From Rhodopirellula islandica (lineage in GTDB: Bacteria; Planctomycetota; Planctomycetia; Pirellulales; Pirellulaceae), in NCBI RefSeq assembly GCF_001027925.1, contig NZ_LECT01000038.1, positions 230,338 through 294,337 on the forward strand: 64,000 bases of DNA, in the 5' to 3' direction. Shown here in pieces: positions 27,123 through 37,449 of this stretch; the first letter of the stretch is position 1, and the number at the start of each line of letters is the position of its first letter. Position numbers and translations under genes: made by a program. Below the pieces are notes generated by a model that searched no databases, was not told where the DNA came from, and saw only the letters and a program-made list of their open reading frames with translations.

Positions 27123-27407
27123 ATGAAAGCTATCAAACAAATACGGAAGGTCGTTCGCTATCGAGGCGATGTGCAGGGAATTGGATTCCGAGCCAACGCG
27201 ATTCATCAAGGACGCGGTCTCAACGTGGCCGGCTTCGTTCGCAACGAACCCGACGGAGACGTCCTTCTGGACGTGCAAGGGCCGGAAAAAGACGTGCGTG
27301 AACTGCTTCGCCGGATCGGCGACTCGATGGAAAGAAAGATCAACGAGACGTCGATCGATGACCGCGACCCGCTGCCGGATCGCGAAAAATTCGCCATTCG
27401 TTATTGA
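27123..27407 (+). CDS. acyP: Acylphosphatase
   Basis: A 94-aa protein with both acylphosphatase signatures: GDVQGIGFRANA with catalytic Arg23, and GFVRNEPDGDVLLDVQG with Asn41. It hydrolyses acyl phosphates in the cytosol. The ATG at 27123 is 61 bp from the divergent hydrolase start. Length agrees with the usual 90-100 aa. In-frame sequence upstream belongs to the opposite-strand gene. Confidence 0.93.
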   Translation: MKAIKQIRKVVRYRGDVQGIGFRANAIHQGRGLNVAGFVRNEPDGDVLLDVQGPEKDVRELLRRIGDSMERKINETSIDDRDPLPDREKFAIRY

Positions 27408-28101
27408 GAAAGAAACATCAAACGCCAAGGTTCGATGAGCTGAGGAGGGCGAGCATTGAACCCAGCGTATGGCTGGGCTGTTCAATCTTTAGGGTTGCAG
27501 CGTTTCTGGCGTGCGCAAGTCTCTGCCTCGCATCAACAAGTCACCTCTCCCTCAGCTTTGCTGGGGGAGAGGTCGAACAGGCCGATGGAGGCCCTGTTCG
27601 GGTGAGGGGGCGATTCACAGCAAACCGGCTTTTTGGCCTCGTTTCACACATCGCGTGCCCCCTCACCCGGATCTCGCTGAACGCTCGCTCCGACCTCTCC
27701 CCAACTTCGTCGGGGGAGAGGTAACGGCCAAGAAACTGTCCACAAAAACGCTGTGTCAACACCAAAGATTGAACAACCCAGGCTAACGCCCTTCGGCTCA
27801 CATAACTCAAGACGCTTGTTTGCCGGCTGAACTCGCGGACAGCAACCAACGACTCTCACTTTTTCGACACTCTAAGCAGGTACGCAGGAATGATTGGGTT
27901 TCACCTTGTGAGCCGTTTGGGCGTTAGCCCCGGTTTTGCGTGGGAACCGTGGCTAACGCCAAACGGCTCACATACCCGATGACACCTGCGTACCTGCTTA
28001 ATAATCAATGATCGTCGGAGGATCCGACGCTCTTTCCTCAGCGACCTCAGATGAGGTCCGACCTAAAATTCATCTCCATCACCAACTTTCAAGGTGCTCT
28101 C
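27408..28101. other. Gene-free interval with GC-rich and palindromic repeats
   Basis: 694 bp without a gene. About 27540-27722 holds paired CTCTCCC...GGGGGAGAGG and GTGAGGGGGC/CCCCTCAC blocks, which fold into a large hairpin and contain the inverted F repeat (CGCTGAACGCTCGCT). A 128-bp palindromic element lies at 27873-28000. A short CCCAGGCTAACGCC segment like those at 7.8 kb is near 27777. Confidence 0.65.
27873..28000. mobile_element. 128-bp palindromic MITE-like element, copy 1
   Basis: The outer inverted ends are TAAGCAGGTACGCAGG and CCTGCGTACCTGCTTA. Nested inside, GTGAGCCGTTTGGGCGTTAG pairs with its complement ending CAAACGGCTCAC around a short loop (GGTTTTGCGTGGGAACC). A second copy with the same nested layout lies at 40755-40879. 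The size, terminal inverted repeats and lack of coding capacity suggest a non-autonomous element. Confidence 0.8.
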
Positions 28102-28761
28102 ATGAAACGTCTCCTACTTGCCTTCGCTCTTTGTCTTGGGTTATCCGTTTTCGCTTTGCAAGCCTCGCGTGCCGATCAGCCAGCGATTGGAACTCCGCCC
28201 GCAAAAATCGATGTCGCTGCTTCCCTTCATCCAGAGTGGAAGGTTCAGTTTGCTCCTGTCCCTGAATTGCTGCGGGTGCACTGTCCGATGATCGCACCCG
28301 GCCACGGTTTGGTCGTCGAACAAGTTGTCGAATCCAAAGACGCTCCCTTTCAGCTCCAGCGAGGTGATGTGCTGATGTCTGTCGATGGGAGGCCTGTGTT
28401 GGAACGCGAAGGTGCACCGAAGCTGGCTCGAATGACTGTGTTGGTGATGCGGCGCGGCCAGATGACTCCTGTCAGCAGCCCCGCCCAGTCGCAATTCGCT
28501 GTGCCTGTTCCGCGAATGAGTCAGTGGGCATTTCCCGGGCGAACAGGGGTGGCGGTGTCCTCGTCCGCCTTTTCTGGCAGCAACGAAAGCGTGTCAGTCA
28601 GTCAAAATGGCGATCAAGTTTCGCTGGATTTGGATCTTCCGGATTTGCATCCGGCCCGGCTTCGCTATCAAGGGACACGCGACCAGATCGAAGACGAAGT
28701 TCGCAGCAGCAACCTTGCTCCCGCTGTTCGACGCCGCGTCTTGGAAGCGATCGGGCGATAG
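28102..28761 (+). CDS. Secreted PDZ-domain protein
   Basis: About 219 aa from the ATG at 28102, with a Sec signal (MKRLLLAFALCLGLSVFALQASRA). Residues about 55-120 form a PDZ-like domain: APGHGLVVEQVV as the ligand loop and FQLQRGDVLMSVDGRPV as the GDxI/V-NG equivalent. The C-terminal third is Ser-rich and then charged (RDQIEDEVRSS). No protease domain is present. It precedes an ECF sigma-factor gene by about 106 bp on the same strand, so it could be a periplasmic partner in a stress-signalling locus; that is inference. Confidence 0.7.
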   Translation: MKRLLLAFALCLGLSVFALQASRADQPAIGTPPAKIDVAASLHPEWKVQFAPVPELLRVHCPMIAPGHGLVVEQVVESKDAPFQLQRGDVLMSVDGRPVLEREGAPKLARMTVLVMRRGQMTPVSSPAQSQFAVPVPRMSQWAFPGRTGVAVSSSAFSGSNESVSVSQNGDQVSLDLDLPDLHPARLRYQGTRDQIEDEVRSSNLAPAVRRRVLEAIGR

Positions 28762-28867
28762 CCTTGCGGCTTCGCAAAGCGAGTATGCTTTGGCTGTCGT
28801 GGGATTGCACCTCCCGACCTCGCTTTCCGTTGTTTCCGTTCTCGTCTGATCGTTGGAGTTTTGTCTC

Positions 28868-29446
28868 GTGGGCCAACCTGAAAGCGAAGTCTCGATGCTG
28901 TTGCAGCAGGTGAAGAACGGCGACGAGGAAGCACGCGAAAAGTTGTTCGTGACGTTGCAGTCCGAACTCAGAGACATGGCCGGTGCCTTGATGCGAGGCG
29001 AGCGTCCGGATCACACGTTGCAGGCAACGGCACTGGTCAACGAGGCTTGCGTGCGATTGCTGGACACGGAAGCACTGAAGAACGTTTCCGATCGCCGGTA
29101 CATGTTCGGGATGGCCAATCGAGCGATGCGGCAGATCTTGATCGATCATGCTCGCCGTCGACGGACCAACAAGCGAGGCGGAGACTACCAGCGAGCTTCG
29201 CTGGATGTGGTGCTGGATAACTTCGAAGCCAACAACCGTTGCCAATACGAAGACCTGGAATCAGCGTTGGAAGGATTGGAAGCGACGTCCCCCCGTCAAC
29301 GCGAAGTCGTCGAGTTGCGGTTCTTTTCCGGACTGACGAACGAAGAGGTCGCCAAGGTGCTGGAAATCAGCGTCGCGACCGTGGAGCGGGATTGGCGATT
29401 GGCGCGTGCGAAGCTGTTCGAGCAACTTCGCAATGACGACGAGTAG
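28868..29446 (+). CDS. ECF sigma factor (TIGR02999-like group)
   Basis: About 192 aa. Region 2 shows EAREKLFVTLQSELRDMAGALMRGERPDHTLQATALVNEACVRLL-type sequence, followed by the distinctive FGMANRAMRQILIDHARRRRTNKRGG linker of the TIGR02999/Sigma-70_ECF group that is abundant in planctomycetes. Region 4 is REVVELRFFSGLTNEEVAKVLEISVATVERDWRLARAKL. The GTG at 28868, nine bases after GGAG (28855-28858), is the likely start; a TTG at 28853 is also in frame. No anti-sigma factor is adjacent. Confidence 0.9.
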   Translation: MGQPESEVSMLLQQVKNGDEEAREKLFVTLQSELRDMAGALMRGERPDHTLQATALVNEACVRLLDTEALKNVSDRRYMFGMANRAMRQILIDHARRRRTNKRGGDYQRASLDVVLDNFEANNRCQYEDLESALEGLEATSPRQREVVELRFFSGLTNEEVAKVLEISVATVERDWRLARAKLFEQLRNDDE

Positions 29447-29503
29447 ACTCGGCGGTGGTCCGGCGAAACATCTCGGTGTTCGGCAACTCAGCGATTGAAC
29501 CGA

Positions 29504-30007
29504 TCAGCGATTGAACAATTCTGCCGGGGTAATCAAGGCTTGCTCGATTTCAGGTTGTTCGGTGTCGGGTGTCTCTTCGCGGCCGTGGCTGCGAGGCGGA
29601 CGTCCCGAACGCTGCCAAAGTTCGATTTGCTTGCCCTTGGCTTCCCCCAAGCTGTCGCTCATCTCGGACGCACTCTGTTGCGCGTTGGCGAGCAGTCGGG
29701 AAACGGAACCCAATCGCGGGTCGGCTCGATTGGACGAAATGTTGGCGATGGATTCCAGTTGCGATTGAGCCAGAGCGAGTTGAGTCTCAAGTTCGATCAC
29801 TCGGGATTCAGCGTTCTCGACTTCGGTCAACGTTTCTTCATCGAATTCCACGCCTGCGAAGGATCGGATTCCCGCCTCTTGCAAGATTTCGCGAACGGTC
29901 GTGGGCGTGAGGAACAATGCCAGCATTGCCAGGACCAAGATCAGTTCTCGGATGGCGGCAAATCCGTCACGCACGGACGCAAAAGTCGAAGGGGTGGGCT
30001 CGTCCAT
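29504..30007 (-). CDS. Hypothetical membrane-anchored coiled-coil protein
   Basis: A 167-aa protein not recognised. One membrane helix (about residues 20-34, ILVLAMLALFL) is followed by an acidic region and a coiled coil (about 58-90, LTEVENAESRVIELETQLALAQSQL). The tail is Pro/Glu-rich. It is convergent with the ECF sigma gene, 57 bp away. Codon use and the ATG start look normal. Function is unknown. Confidence 0.6.
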   Translation of the reverse strand: MDEPTPSTFASVRDGFAAIRELILVLAMLALFLTPTTVREILQEAGIRSFAGVEFDEETLTEVENAESRVIELETQLALAQSQLESIANISSNRADPRLGSVSRLLANAQQSASEMSDSLGEAKGKQIELWQRSGRPPRSHGREETPDTEQPEIEQALITPAELFNR

Positions 30008-30383
30008 GGAAAATCCTTTTCCAATCGATGAAATGGGACAAGCTCTTCTTTCGTGTTTTCCGGTCGTCCGAGTCTAGATCGGTTCGCCGTTTTTGAGCTG
30101 GAGGAAGACGTCTCTTCTTTCATCGATTGGCTGTTGGTAGCACCAAAATGGGTAGAATCAACGGCTTTCTCACCCCGACCGTTGGCTGCTGCCATGTCGA
30201 ACTGGAAACGATTGTCCGTGTTGCCGCTGATGGTCGCGAGTTGCGAGAGGACGTTGAATCGATCGTGGAGTCTGGACGAGGAAGCTTTGGTTTTGTGAAG
30301 CCCTGAGCCGTTGCAATTGGATTGGGCTATCCTTGGCAACTTCGAAATGAGTCTTGGGAATTGAAATCAGGAAGGAAGCGAAA
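30008..30383. other. Gap upstream of the SMP-30 gene
   Basis: 376 bp with no supported gene, repeat or clear hairpin. It must contain the promoters for the divergent coiled-coil protein and the SMP-30-like gene. Confidence 0.5.
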
Positions 30384-31421
30384 TTGAAAGAGCGCCTTGG
30401 AAATTGGGATCGGTCGGCAAAGTTGGCCTTGGCGGTGGGCTTGGTTTTGGGAGCGGGGAGCATCGCGGTCGGCCAGGAGAACAACACGGCATCGTTTCAG
30501 TCCGATTCCATCTTTGCGGGTGAGCTGAGGTTGGTTCAGGAACACGGAGCGGGGGAAGGCCCGGCGTGGCATCCTGAAAAGGGGCTGTTCACCAGCGGCG
30601 AGGGAAACATCCATCTGCGAAGCCCCAGCGGTGAATTGTCTGTGTCTCAGACGGACGCCGGTTCGAATGGTTTGATGTTCGATCGAGAGGGCCGGTTGAT
30701 CGTCTGCGAAGCCGTGCGGAGGCGGATCGTACGATGGGAACTGGACGGCAGCCAAACCGTGCTGGCAGATGGTTTCGAAGGGATGAAGTTCAATCAGCCG
30801 AACGATTTGTCGATGGATTCCAGTGGCCGGATCTATTTCACCGACCCGCAGTATGGCAATCGCTCGGCGATGGAATTGGTAGACGATGCGGGCAAGCAAG
30901 TCGAAGGCGTCTATCGGATTGATCCCGACGGAACGGTTGCTCGCATCATTGCCCACGAAGTGGACCGACCCAATGGATTGGTGGTCACGGCGGACGATCG
31001 GTTTCTGTTTGTGGCCGACAACAACAATGCGTTGGGCGGGGCCAGGAAACTATGGCGTTTTGACTTGAAGGCGGATGGAAGCATCGACCTGAGCAGTCAG
31101 ACTCGGATCCATGATTGGGGCACGACCCGTGGACCGGATGGAATGAAGCTGGACCAGCAGGGGCGTTTGTTCGTGGCTGCGGGACTCAACCAACCGCATT
31201 TGCCACAGGAGACCGCGGAGCAGCCCACGGCAGGCATCTATGTGTTCTCACCGGAAGGCAAGTTGCTCGAGTACCTGCGGATTCCGCGAGACGAGACGAC
31301 CAACTGTGCATTTGGCGGGAGCGATTTGAAAACGCTCTATGTGACCGCGGGCGGAACGCTTTGGAGCATTCCGACCCACGTTGCCGGCGCTCCGGTTTTC
31401 CCGCCCCGTCCGGCCAACTGA
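30384..31421 (+). CDS. SMP-30/gluconolactonase family secreted protein
   Basis: About 345 aa. The TTG at 30384 follows AGGAAGG by five or six bases and starts the signal region (LALAVGLVLGAGSIAVGQ), so it is preferred to the TTG at 30354. The six-bladed propeller motifs are GEGPAWHPEKG (metal Glu), NQPNDLSMDSSGRIYFTDPQYG (Asn/Asp ligands), EVDRPNGLVVTADD and GPDGMKLDQQGRLFVAA. The family hydrolyses sugar lactones with a divalent metal. It probably acts in the periplasm. It is monocistronic. Confidence 0.88.
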   Translation: MKERLGNWDRSAKLALAVGLVLGAGSIAVGQENNTASFQSDSIFAGELRLVQEHGAGEGPAWHPEKGLFTSGEGNIHLRSPSGELSVSQTDAGSNGLMFDREGRLIVCEAVRRRIVRWELDGSQTVLADGFEGMKFNQPNDLSMDSSGRIYFTDPQYGNRSAMELVDDAGKQVEGVYRIDPDGTVARIIAHEVDRPNGLVVTADDRFLFVADNNNALGGARKLWRFDLKADGSIDLSSQTRIHDWGTTRGPDGMKLDQQGRLFVAAGLNQPHLPQETAEQPTAGIYVFSPEGKLLEYLRIPRDETTNCAFGGSDLKTLYVTAGGTLWSIPTHVAGAPVFPPRPAN

Positions 31422-31564
31422 TTCATTGCGGCCACGAACGAAGTGGCCCGGGATGGATCTGCCATTGAAAAAGCCCCACGTTTCGCAGGGTGCGAAACAT
31501 TGGGCCTGATGTTGGACGCGGGAGCAGAGATTTCGTGCGAGATCCGTGTTGGATCAATCCTCGC

Positions 31565-32500
31565 TCAGCGCTCGATCCATTCGTTTTCGCTGTCGCTGAC
31601 CGGCACGTTGGCTTGGATGAATTTGACGATGTCCGAAGCCGCCGATGGGACCTCACTGATCAAGGCTGGGCCGCTCAGGCTGGTGCTCTCCATTTTGACT
31701 TCCAATCCACCGATCTTCAAGCGTTTGCGAAGAGCGGTGATTCGGCCGCCAAGTCGTTCCGCTTCCTCCGCTTCGGGGCTGTCCTTGCCAGCGACGATCA
31801 TCGTTGGCAGAAGCCCGACGTTGCGATCACGCAAGGTGGAGTCGATTGTCAATCCGTTGAAGTTCTTGATGGGGGAAACGTAGACGAGTGCCTTGACGTC
31901 TTGGCCCTGCTTCAAACGGCCGACGCTGGGAAAACCCCAGTCGCGAACGGCCCAGTGAGCAGCCATGATTGCGCCTTCTTGGACACCGACGACAGTCAAT
32001 GCATTGAGGTTCAGGCGGCCCTCGTTGTTCTCGCCTTTCAGAAACTGCTTGGCTTCTTCCAGGTCATACTGAATGATCGCCTGAATGTCGCGTTTGCCCA
32101 TGGTGTTGACATTGAAGTCCTTTTTGTCGCCACGAGGTGTCGTGTATTGGCGGCTGTTGCCATGCCCCCGGTACTCCACCAACAACACGGCCAACCCGGC
32201 CGAACGCATGGACAGGCAGAGTTTTTGATAGGGCGAGCCTTGGCCTTTCCATTCATGGATCAACAACACGGGAATGGCATTCTTGCCTTCCGTCGACGGG
32301 AAGTAGAACGCGGTCAACTCGATGTTGTCTTTGGTGTTGAGTTTGACCGGACGCGGTTTGAGGGCCGGGTCGTCGTCCTTCTTTTTTCGCTGAGCGGAAG
32401 CGGGAACGGCCAGCACCGCCGAAATCAAAATGGCGGAGCATCCGATCAGTAGCTTGCGAGTCGATGACGAAGCTTGTGACTGAAAAGCATTTGCGAACAT
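31565..32500 (-). CDS. Secreted alpha/beta-hydrolase-fold protein lacking the nucleophile Ser
   Basis: A 311-aa protein with a signal peptide (LLIGCSAILISAVLAVPASAQ). The fold is clear: PVLLIHEWKGQGSPYQ (oxyanion strand), VLLVEYRGHGNS and a nucleophile-elbow position reading VVGVQEGAIMA. There the GxSxG/GxCxG Ser or Cys is replaced by Gln. A possible acid Asp lies in IVAGKDSPEAEE, and no late catalytic His is obvious. The protein is therefore probably non-catalytic or mechanistically unusual. A Lys/Asp-rich segment follows the signal. The neighbouring transporter is 78 bp upstream on the same strand. Confidence 0.75.
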   Translation of the reverse strand: MFANAFQSQASSSTRKLLIGCSAILISAVLAVPASAQRKKKDDDPALKPRPVKLNTKDNIELTAFYFPSTEGKNAIPVLLIHEWKGQGSPYQKLCLSMRSAGLAVLLVEYRGHGNSRQYTTPRGDKKDFNVNTMGKRDIQAIIQYDLEEAKQFLKGENNEGRLNLNALTVVGVQEGAIMAAHWAVRDWGFPSVGRLKQGQDVKALVYVSPIKNFNGLTIDSTLRDRNVGLLPTMIVAGKDSPEAEEAERLGGRITALRKRLKIGGLEVKMESTSLSGPALISEVPSAASDIVKFIQANVPVSDSENEWIER

Positions 32501-32578
32501 GGGGATGCAGGACTTGGGTGGGAGTCAACGAGGATGAGAGGAGACCTTCATTTTAACCCAAGCCCAACGTGACTGCAC

Positions 32579-33481
32579 TCATCCAATTGGCAATCGTTTT
32601 CGACGCGACATCCCTGTGTGTGCGAGCACCAGGAAGGCGATCGCGGTGGCACCGACGTAAAAACCAACGCCCAACGTCTGATAATCGCCAAACAAAATGG
32701 CGCCGAGAATCATCCCGTAGACAGGTTCGAGGTTGTTGGCGAAGTTGATCGTGAACACGGAAAGGCGTTTGAGAAGCGACACGTATTCGCTGTAGGCGTA
32801 AACCGTGCACACCACCGCCAGGACCAGCAGCCAGGCAAAATCGCTTGGGGAGGGCAGCAGGTCGAGCCCTTGGCCTTCGCTGAGATAAAGTGCGGAGATT
32901 GGCAGGCATGCCGCGCAGAAAACGCAGGCGCCGATCATTTCGTACAGCGAGATGACGCGGTGGGGAGTCGTGACGGCAAAGCGGCCGTTCAGGATGGAGA
33001 ACACCGCCGCGGCCAGCGCAGCGGTGATCGCGATCAGAAATCCGCCGGCGTATTGAAGTTCGCTTTGGAAGATGACGGCGACAGCTGCGATCACCCCCAT
33101 GCCAAAGATCAAATCCATGCGGCGGAGTTTCCGGCCGCGGATCATCAGGGGCTCGAGCAACGCGGTCCACAACGAGACCGTCGCAATGCCCACCATGCAC
33201 ACCGAAACGTTCGCCACTTTCACCGCGAAAAAGAACAGCACCCAGTGGGCACCGATCAAGCATCCGGTCGCCAGCATGGCGAACGCTCGCCGGGTGGGAA
33301 CCCGCCACGACCGTCGGACCATCCAGGCCAGCACGACCGATGCAATCGCACTGCGAAACAGCACGATTTCCACGGCCGGCAGTCGAATCAATTCGCCCAT
33401 GGCGCCCGTGAAGCCCCAGACGAAGACCAGAAAGTGCAACTTCAGGTAGTCGCGAGGTTCACCCAAGTCTTCGTTCAACAC
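32579..33481 (-). CDS. DMT-superfamily (EamA) transporter
   Basis: A 300-aa protein of ten predicted membrane helices in two EamA halves. Typical features are the first-half LVFVWGFTGAMGELIRLPAVEIVLFRS and the second-half FAWLLVLAVVCTVYAYSEYVSLLKRLSVFTINFANNLEPVYGMILGAILFGD motif region. These carriers usually export metabolites or amino acids. Initiation is at GTG 33481. It lies 61 bp downstream of the rseP-like gene on the same strand and may be read through from it. The substrate is unknown. Confidence 0.88.
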   Translation of the reverse strand: MLNEDLGEPRDYLKLHFLVFVWGFTGAMGELIRLPAVEIVLFRSAIASVVLAWMVRRSWRVPTRRAFAMLATGCLIGAHWVLFFFAVKVANVSVCMVGIATVSLWTALLEPLMIRGRKLRRMDLIFGMGVIAAVAVIFQSELQYAGGFLIAITAALAAAVFSILNGRFAVTTPHRVISLYEMIGACVFCAACLPISALYLSEGQGLDLLPSPSDFAWLLVLAVVCTVYAYSEYVSLLKRLSVFTINFANNLEPVYGMILGAILFGDYQTLGVGFYVGATAIAFLVLAHTGMSRRKRLPIG

Positions 33482-33542
33482 ATCCCTTTCACATCAGCGA
33501 CGGAGATCAAAACCAGAAGATTCCACCGGAGATGCTGCGGAT

Positions 33543-35714
<2,172 letters not shown>

Positions 35715-35833
35715 GAATTCGACGGGGGTGAAAGAGAGTTGAACGGGGGATGCCAGCCCGGCAAACCCACGTTGAAGATATGGTTGGTCGGGCAAACCGG
35801 TTCAGTGAACGAGATTGCCCGAGGCGTTTTGAT

Positions 35834-37279
35834 TCAAATTTGAGCCAATTCCCGGGCTCGATCGCGTGCCCAAACGTCTAATTTTAGCAGCCGCTGGAGC
35901 GTCGGCGAAGATTCGTGATTGTGATCCAGCAGAGTTCGGCGGCAAATTTCGGGGATGTCAGTAAAACGAATTTGCCGCTTTAGGAACAGGTCGACTGCGG
36001 TTTCGTTGGCTGCGTTGACCACCGCACCCGCCGTTCCACCGACGCGAGCGACTTCGAAGCCGAGGGCCAGAGCCGGAAAACGCTCTGGATCGGCGGGGCA
36101 AAGCGTCATGTCCCAGCTCTGTGACCGGTCCAGGGCAGGTGCGGGACACGGCAACCGACGTGGGTAGGTCAGGGCGTATTGAATCGGCATCCGCATGTCT
36201 GGCGGGCTGACCTGGGCGATCAGGCTGCCGTCTTCGAATTCGACCAGCGAGTGGATCAGCGATTGGGGATGGACAACAACTTCGATTTTGTCCGCGGGAA
36301 CGTTGAACAACCATTTGGCTTCGATGACTTCGAGAGCCTTGTTCATCATGGAGGCGGAATCGATGGTGATTTTTGCCCCCATTTTCCAGGTTGGATGAGC
36401 GAGGGCTTGGTCAATCGTGGCCTCCCGCATCTGCGCGGTTGTCCAGTCACGAAAAGGGCCGCCGCTGGCTGTCAAAATCAGGCGTCGGACACCCGGCCAA
36501 GAGGGGGTCGCCGATGAGTTGAGCGATTGGGCTTGGTCGGAGGCCGCGGATCCGGGAGTGGAATTTGGGGACGAAGCCAGCATGGTGGAGTGACTTTGAC
36601 GCGCTCTTGATTCCGCCAAACACTGAAAAATGGCGGAATGCTCGCTATCGATGGGCAGCAACTCGGCTCCATTGTCCGCTGCCGCTTGCGTCACGACTGG
36701 GCCCGCGACCACCAAGGTTTCCTTGTTGGCCAAGGCGACTCGTTTGCCTGCGTGAACGGCGGCGAGAGTGGATTCCAGGCCAGCTCGTCCCACGATGGCG
36801 GCAACCACCACATCGACGTCTTTTGCCGTTGCTGCTCGAACCAAGGCATCTGGGCCAACGTCCAATAAACAGCGTTCTGTCAGACGTGAATCGGGTTGCG
36901 CGGCCGCTGTTTTGAGTGCCTGGGCGGCTTGTGGTTCATTTTCAGCATTGGAAACGACCACGCTGTGCGGTGCCGTCTGACAACCGTCTGCCAATTGGAT
37001 CAGGGATTCGATTTGGGAGTGGCCGGACACGCTGGAGACTTCCCAGGCCAATTCAGGATCGCATCGATTCAGGTTTTCAATCACATCCAGCGTGGCAACA
37101 CCGATGCTTCCGGTCGCACCCAGAACGGCGACACGACTGACCGGGCGGTTGTTCGACCGGAAATCAGGCACCGGGTCCTCGGAGGGGGATTCGGCCGGCA
37201 CGGTCGGTTCTGATTGGGAGGAGGGGGATGGGGGCAATGTCACAGGAATGATTGTCCAGGGTGTCGGGGCCCGTATCAT
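35834..37279 (-). CDS. dxr: 1-deoxy-D-xylulose 5-phosphate reductoisomerase
   Basis: About 481 aa. The NADPH site GATGSIG is near residue 55, after an unusual Pro/Ser-rich N-terminal extension. Further Dxr motifs are ANKETLVVAG, LLPIDSEHSAIFQCL, LTASGGPFRDW, ATIDQALAHPTWKMGAKITIDSASMMNK and the C-terminal substrate-loop region. A Ser/Ala/Pro-rich insertion of roughly 30 residues (ARQSHSTMLASSPNST...) separates the SEHSAIFQCL and LTASGG segments. The enzyme makes MEP in the non-mevalonate isoprenoid pathway. The ATG at 37279 is preferred to the TTG at 37303. rseP follows at about 120 bp. Confidence 0.95.
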   Translation of the reverse strand: MIRAPTPWTIIPVTLPPSPSSQSEPTVPAESPSEDPVPDFRSNNRPVSRVAVLGATGSIGVATLDVIENLNRCDPELAWEVSSVSGHSQIESLIQLADGCQTAPHSVVVSNAENEPQAAQALKTAAAQPDSRLTERCLLDVGPDALVRAATAKDVDVVVAAIVGRAGLESTLAAVHAGKRVALANKETLVVAGPVVTQAAADNGAELLPIDSEHSAIFQCLAESRARQSHSTMLASSPNSTPGSAASDQAQSLNSSATPSWPGVRRLILTASGGPFRDWTTAQMREATIDQALAHPTWKMGAKITIDSASMMNKALEVIEAKWLFNVPADKIEVVVHPQSLIHSLVEFEDGSLIAQVSPPDMRMPIQYALTYPRRLPCPAPALDRSQSWDMTLCPADPERFPALALGFEVARVGGTAGAVVNAANETAVDLFLKRQIRFTDIPEICRRTLLDHNHESSPTLQRLLKLDVWARDRARELAQI

Positions 37280-37449
37280 GGGGGAACGGACCAGCCAGAA
37301 CAATCCGAATAAGCCATCCAGACGCGTTGCAGAGCCAGATTTTCGGCCTGCAGCGGAGGTGGTGCCTTGGAGAAGTCAGCTGGCAGTAGAAATAGTGGGG
37401 CTGTGGCTGAAACAGCCGTCTTCAACGAAACAATGACAATTGGAACGCA

